Below are positions 60,754 to 64,000 of a stretch of 64,000 nt of DNA, one piece after another. This DNA comes from Actinomycetota bacterium (GTDB lineage Bacteria; Actinomycetota; Acidimicrobiia; Acidimicrobiales; MedAcidi-G1). The notes below the pieces were generated by a model. That model did not search any database. It was given only the letters and a program-made list of their open reading frames with translations, and was not told the origin of the DNA. Within the stretch, counting starts at the first letter, position 1. Every line of letters starts with the position of its first letter. Both the position numbers and the translations under genes were made by a program. The stretch covers positions 1 through 64,000 of the forward strand of contig JACNLA010000023.1 of assembly GCA_014381745.1 (NCBI GenBank), read 5' to 3'.

Positions 60754-61580
60754 GAGACTGCGAGTTCAAAGATTTTGAATCCAGCTTCGTGTAGTTCAGC
60801 CTCAAAAACACCGGGGATGTCTACTTCAACGAGCAGGACTGCCGGCATTCCCCCATGTACCGGCACCTTCAGGTCGTATACGTGCAGGTGGACGTTGTCG
60901 ACGACGTCGGTCGTCACGGTGACCTCGACAAGATCGCCGACGGAGGCCTCGAACCGTTGGATGCCGCCGACGATTACTCCACCCTCCAACTCCACCTCGA
61001 ATCGGACATCGGGTTCCAGCGCCGGTTCACCACCGGTGACCTCCACCACAGCCATTGCGCTGATGGCGCTGCCGTTCGCGTAGTAGTCCCTGTGGTCATT
61101 TGAGGAAAGGGTGACCATGACGGTGTGGCGACCATCGGTCAGACCGGTGACGTGATAGGTGGTCTCGGCAATCATTGCCACCGACGAGCCATCGACCGCC
61201 ACATGTACGTGCCCCTGCCCCTGACGATGCCCGACAGGTGGGTCAACAGCCACCAGTTCGAGGTCGCTGACTCCGATTTCCAGCATCACCCCACCAGAAC
61301 CATCGGGCTCGGCAGCGACCGACACCCCTGGCAGGGATGAAATACCGGTCAGGTCAACGGGCTGACCATGTTCGTGGTCAGCACTGTCAACCATGTCATG
61401 GTCACCATGGTCAGCCATCTCGTGTTCACCATGGTCAGCCATGTCGACGGTCACGGGCGCTCCGGTAGTAGCCGTTACCGGCCCGAGCTGACCCTCTTCT
61501 ACTTCGGTGATATCAGACCCACATGCGGTCAGAACTGTGGCGAGCGCCAGCAGCATGACGGCCTTAATGCGCGGCTTCAT
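60750..61580 (-). CDS. His/Asp/Met-rich lipoprotein, putative metal binder
   Basis: A 276-residue lipoprotein: MKPRIKAVMLLALATVLTACGS has a lipobox with Cys at residue 20. Residues ~45-70 form a His/Asp/Met-rich stretch (MADHGEHEMADHGDHDM) that suggests copper or another metal. The rest looks like two beta-sandwich domains: residues ~90-180 with HVHVAVDGSS and TYHVTGLTDGRHTVMV, and ~185-276, whose VTTDVVDNVHLHVYDL and final VPGVFEAELHEAG resemble a cupredoxin-like domain. GAGGAGG precedes the ATG. It is coupled to the membrane protein gene. Confidence 0.7.
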   Translation of the reverse strand: MKPRIKAVMLLALATVLTACGSDITEVEEGQLGPVTATTGAPVTVDMADHGEHEMADHGDHDMVDSADHEHGQPVDLTGISSLPGVSVAAEPDGSGGVMLEIGVSDLELVAVDPPVGHRQGQGHVHVAVDGSSVAMIAETTYHVTGLTDGRHTVMVTLSSNDHRDYYANGSAISAMAVVEVTGGEPALEPDVRFEVELEGGVIVGGIQRFEASVGDLVEVTVTTDVVDNVHLHVYDLKVPVHGGMPAVLLVEVDIPGVFEAELHEAGFKIFELAVS

Positions 61581-61618
61581 TGCGTCCTCCTCTTGTCGGT
61601 TGTTGTCTGGAACTTGCG

Positions 61619-62167
61619 TCAGACGACAACCGGAGGACCGCGACGCCCAACCGAGAGAACGACCGGTCGTACGGCAACCACGGCCAGAGCCGGCATTCTG
61701 GGTTTCGGTGTGGATTCTGTTTCACTCCATCCGGGAAGCAACACCAACCCAATCAGAACCGAACCGGCCTTTACCAACCCGATCAGCAGTGCCGCCACCG
61801 GGATCTGGAGAACCAAGCCCAGAAGAATCGCTGGCTCCCCCAGCAGTTCCACCAAGCTGGCACTTCCGACCAGAGCCTCGATGGCCTCCTGAAAGCAAAA
61901 CACCAGAACCTGAAGAGTTGCCAACCTGAGAACACCGGGATTCGTATCGGAACCTGCTGCACGTACTCCGATAACTGCCAACCAGACCAGAACGAGCACA
62001 CCTGCAAGACCGACCAGTGGACCGGCCACGGGAAGGTAGTCGTGTGACTTACCGACATCCAGCGTGATGGCGCCGGGATGGGCCCACAGGTAGGCGAGCG
62101 AGTGAACTAGCAGTGCCCCCGGTACTGCCAACAGAACTGTCGCCAGTCGACGGCGTGCAATCACGGC
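61619..62167 (-). CDS. Small polytopic membrane protein, unknown
   Basis: A ~182-residue membrane protein with about five hydrophobic segments (ATVLLAVPGALLVHSLAYLWA; LVGLAGVLVLVWLAVIGV; LLGLVLQIPVAALLIGLV). ATG at 62167 (MAVIARRRLATV) is used. An ATG at 62221 overlaps the end of the RNA methyltransferase gene and is also possible. The C-terminus is basic and Pro-rich. It is upstream of the His-rich lipoprotein and probably in the same operon. No family is recognised. Confidence 0.6.
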   Translation of the reverse strand, partial: AVIARRRLATVLLAVPGALLVHSLAYLWAHPGAITLDVGKSHDYLPVAGPLVGLAGVLVLVWLAVIGVRAAGSDTNPGVLRLATLQVLVFCFQEAIEALVGSASLVELLGEPAILLGLVLQIPVAALLIGLVKAGSVLIGLVLLPGWSETESTPKPRMPALAVVAVRPVVLSVGRRGPPVVV

Positions 62168-62210
62168 CATCAAGATACCGACCGTCGTCGCCGGCCTGCA
62201 GGGACCAAGG

Positions 62211-62810
62211 TCATATCGCATGCCGTCTGATCCAGGCGTGCATGGCTATCCCGGATGCGACACCGGCGTTGATGGACCGGGTCGATCCGAACTGTGAGAT
62301 GGAGCACACCATCGACGCTGCACCGCGCGCCGCATCGGAGAGACCGGGTCCCTCCTGGCCGAAAAGCAGCACACACCTCTCAGGCAGGTCCACCCCCTCA
62401 ATCGGAACCGAATCGGGGAGGTTGTCGATGCCGATAAGCGGCAGGTCCTCCCCCGCCGCCCACGACAACAGGTCTCCTATATCCAGGTGATGGAACACGT
62501 GCTGGTAGCGGTCGGTGACCATCGCCCCGCGACGGTTCCAGCGACGACGGCCGACTATGTGAACCCCCGAAGCCAGGAATGCGTTGGCGTTGCGCACAAC
62601 CGTCCCGATGTTCAGGTCGTGTTCCCAGTTCTCGATCGCCACGTGGAACGGGTGCCTGCTCAGGTCCAGGTCGGCCACGATGGCCTCGACGGTCCAGTAG
62701 CGGTACCTGTCCACGACGTTCCTGCGATCGCCGCCGGCAAGGAGTTCAGGGTCAAGGCGGTCGTCGTCGGGCCACGGTTCGGGATGCGGGCCGACACCGA
62801 CCTCGTCCAT
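62211..62810 (-). CDS. SpoU/TrmH-family RNA 2'-O-methyltransferase
   Basis: A 199-residue SPOUT methyltransferase. The three trefoil-knot motifs are ENWEHDLNIGTVVRNANAF (motif 1, N-x-G-x-x-x-R), CVLLFGQEGPGLSD (motif 2) and MVCSISQFGSTRSINAGVASGIAMHAW (motif 3, S-L/I-N-x-x-x-A). ATG at 62810 follows GGAGAGG at a good distance. tRNA or rRNA is the likely substrate. It lies 20 bases behind the beta-lactamase-like gene. Confidence 0.88.
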   Translation of the reverse strand: MDEVGVGPHPEPWPDDDRLDPELLAGGDRRNVVDRYRYWTVEAIVADLDLSRHPFHVAIENWEHDLNIGTVVRNANAFLASGVHIVGRRRWNRRGAMVTDRYQHVFHHLDIGDLLSWAAGEDLPLIGIDNLPDSVPIEGVDLPERCVLLFGQEGPGLSDAARGAASMVCSISQFGSTRSINAGVASGIAMHAWIRRHAI

Positions 62811-62829
62811 TGGGCCTCTCCGAAATTCC

Positions 62830-63999
62830 CTAGTCGGCAATCGCCTGGTTGACCAGGGTCCGCAGGTCCCAGCGCAGGGAAATGTGGGTGCCCGAGGGAA
62901 CCAACTGGGTCAGAAACACTGCGCTGATCTCCTCGACCGGGTCCACCCAGAAGGCGGTGCTGGCCAGGCCACCCCAGGAACACTCACCCTCGGTGGCATG
63001 GACGCGCCCTGCAGCCGCATCGTCGACCACGGCAAAACCCAGGCCGAAGCCAACGCCGTCGAAGAACCCCTCGTGGTAGAGCGGGTCACCGTATGCCGTG
63101 AGGTCGACACCCCCGGGCAGGTGGTTTCGCATCATCAGGTCGAGCGTGCGTGGCCCGATGATCCGACCACCGTCTGACATGCCGCCGGCCAGGAGCATCT
63201 GACAGAACCGGTGGTAGTCGGCCATTGACGAGACGAGGCCACCGCCACCGCTGCTCCAACCCGGCGACCGGAATGCGCTGGTGGCCGGCGCATCCATCAG
63301 ATCAGGTACCAGGGTCCCGGGAGCCGGCGTGTAGCAGGCAGCGAAACGACCGACATCCTCGTCGGCAACACCGAACGATGTATCCGGCATTCCCACCGGG
63401 TCCAGGATGTGTCGTTGCAGATAATCGGCGAAAGACATGCCCGACACGACCTCGACGACCCGGCCCAGCACGTCGGTTGCCATCGAATAGGACCAGCGCG
63501 AACCCGGCTGGTTGCGCAGCGGCAGGCCGGCCAGGGCTTCGATCACCGTCTCGAGGCCGCCTGAGAAATTCAGGACATCAAGACCCGAGTTGCGGTAGAT
63601 CTCATCCACCGGATGCTGTTGGAGGAACGAGTAGGTGAGCCCCGCTGTGTGGGTCAACAGGTGGGCGATGGTTATCGGCCGATCGGCCGGAACGGTCTCA
63701 GGATCGTCGGCCGTACCCCCGACGAAGACCTCCATGTCGGTGAACGAAGGTATGAACCTGGACAGCGGGTCCCTGAGGCGCAGCTGCCCTGCCTCGGCCA
63801 ACTGCATGACGGCAACCGAGGTGATCGGCTTGGTCATGGAGTAGAAGCGCCAGAGGGTGTCATCGGCCACCGGGATGCCGGCCTCCCGGTCCGCGAATCC
63901 TGCTGTTGCCCGCAGGGCGACCTTTCCGCGCCGTGCCACGAGCACGTCGGTACCGACCATGAGGGCATCGTCAACGAAGCGTCGTGCGAACGCCGCCAC
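62830..63999 (-). CDS. Class-C beta-lactamase-fold serine hydrolase, 5' end at or beyond window
   Basis: At least 389 residues of a beta-lactamase/esterase (Pfam Beta-lactamase, EstB/DAP-like) fold. The nucleophile motif is S-x-x-K in WRFYSMTKPITS near residue 54. The Tyr motif is probably WSYSMATDVLG near residue 169, and HTAGLTYSFL and GGGGLVSSMADYHRF are family landmarks. An in-frame GTG lies at the very end (63999), but the true start may be outside the window. Most chromosomal members are esterases or peptidases and not resistance enzymes. Confidence 0.83.
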   Translation of the reverse strand: MAAFARRFVDDALMVGTDVLVARRGKVALRATAGFADREAGIPVADDTLWRFYSMTKPITSVAVMQLAEAGQLRLRDPLSRFIPSFTDMEVFVGGTADDPETVPADRPITIAHLLTHTAGLTYSFLQQHPVDEIYRNSGLDVLNFSGGLETVIEALAGLPLRNQPGSRWSYSMATDVLGRVVEVVSGMSFADYLQRHILDPVGMPDTSFGVADEDVGRFAACYTPAPGTLVPDLMDAPATSAFRSPGWSSGGGGLVSSMADYHRFCQMLLAGGMSDGGRIIGPRTLDLMMRNHLPGGVDLTAYGDPLYHEGFFDGVGFGLGFAVVDDAAAGRVHATEGECSWGGLASTAFWVDPVEEISAVFLTQLVPSGTHISLRWDLRTLVNQAIAD

Positions 64000-64000
64000 C

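Noticed and set aside
61366-61450. Short tandem DNA repeats (CCATGGTCAGCCAT-like)
   Set aside because: They encode the His/Asp/Met-rich stretch of the lipoprotein and vary at many positions, so they are part of the gene and not an independent element.
62830-63999. Antibiotic-resistance beta-lactamase
   Set aside because: The fold motifs fit class-C-like esterases and peptidases widespread in environmental bacteria. Nothing in the sequence or context indicates resistance.

Overview
The window reads as high-GC chromosomal DNA of an actinomycete. The supporting genes are a mycothiol S-conjugate amidase (mca), a NucS mismatch endonuclease, several F420-type luciferase-like oxidoreductases, and a DnaE2/ImuA'/ImuB mutasome with actinobacterial LexA boxes (TCGAAC-N4-GTTCGA). 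Nearly every gene is tightly packed, with 1-4 base stop/start overlaps. A lineage such as Acidimicrobiia is a guess from gene content, not a demonstration. No rRNA, tRNA, CRISPR array or insertion sequence was recognised.

Layout. 1-4.6 kb: sulfate activation (cysN partial, cysD, cysQ), nucS, a geranylgeranyl-reductase-type flavoprotein and a PAP2 phosphatase. 4.6-12.1 kb: small unknowns, a secreted nuclease, a ChbG-type deacetylase, SCP2 plus mca, NfeD plus SPFH, and a doubled PhoU/TrkA-C protein beside an SLC41/MgtE-type transporter. 12.1-15.3 kb: dnaE2 with a LexA box. 15.3-18.9 kb: a secreted Thr/Pro-rich protein and two tandem fold-type-II PLP enzymes.

18.9-55.8 kb is an N-heterocycle (purine/pyrimidine-like) catabolic island. 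It holds a BMP-type nucleoside ABC transporter, a thiamine-binding-like protein, a creatininase, a CodA-like deaminase, a second ABC transporter, RidA, four luciferase-like (LLM) flavin/F420 enzymes, five amidohydrolases, two adjacent carbamoylase-type hydrolases, an amidase, a YheO-like HTH protein, and three different molybdenum hydroxylases. Several of these genes (ygfM, xdhD, an XdhC-domain gene plus yqeB, ssnA, and a fused Fe-S/Mo XDH) match the selenium-dependent molybdenum hydroxylase system known from E. coli and Enterococcus. The Fe-S domain of the XdhD-like protein has lost all eight cluster cysteines. No ygfK, selD, yqeC or mocA is in the window.

Working picture (inference): nucleosides or bases enter by the ABC transporters. 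They are deaminated by amidohydrolases and hydroxylated by the molybdenum enzymes, whose cofactor is matured by XdhC/YqeB. The rings are opened or reduced with help from LLM enzymes and cyclic amidohydrolases, and the carbamoyl or amide products are stripped of nitrogen by carbamoylases and the amidase.

55.8-64 kb: a VapBC-type toxin-antitoxin pair, a phosphoribosyltransferase, imuA'-imuB under a second LexA box, a membrane/lipoprotein group with a His/Asp-rich putative metal-binding lipoprotein, a SpoU RNA methyltransferase and a class-C beta-lactamase-fold hydrolase running to the window edge.
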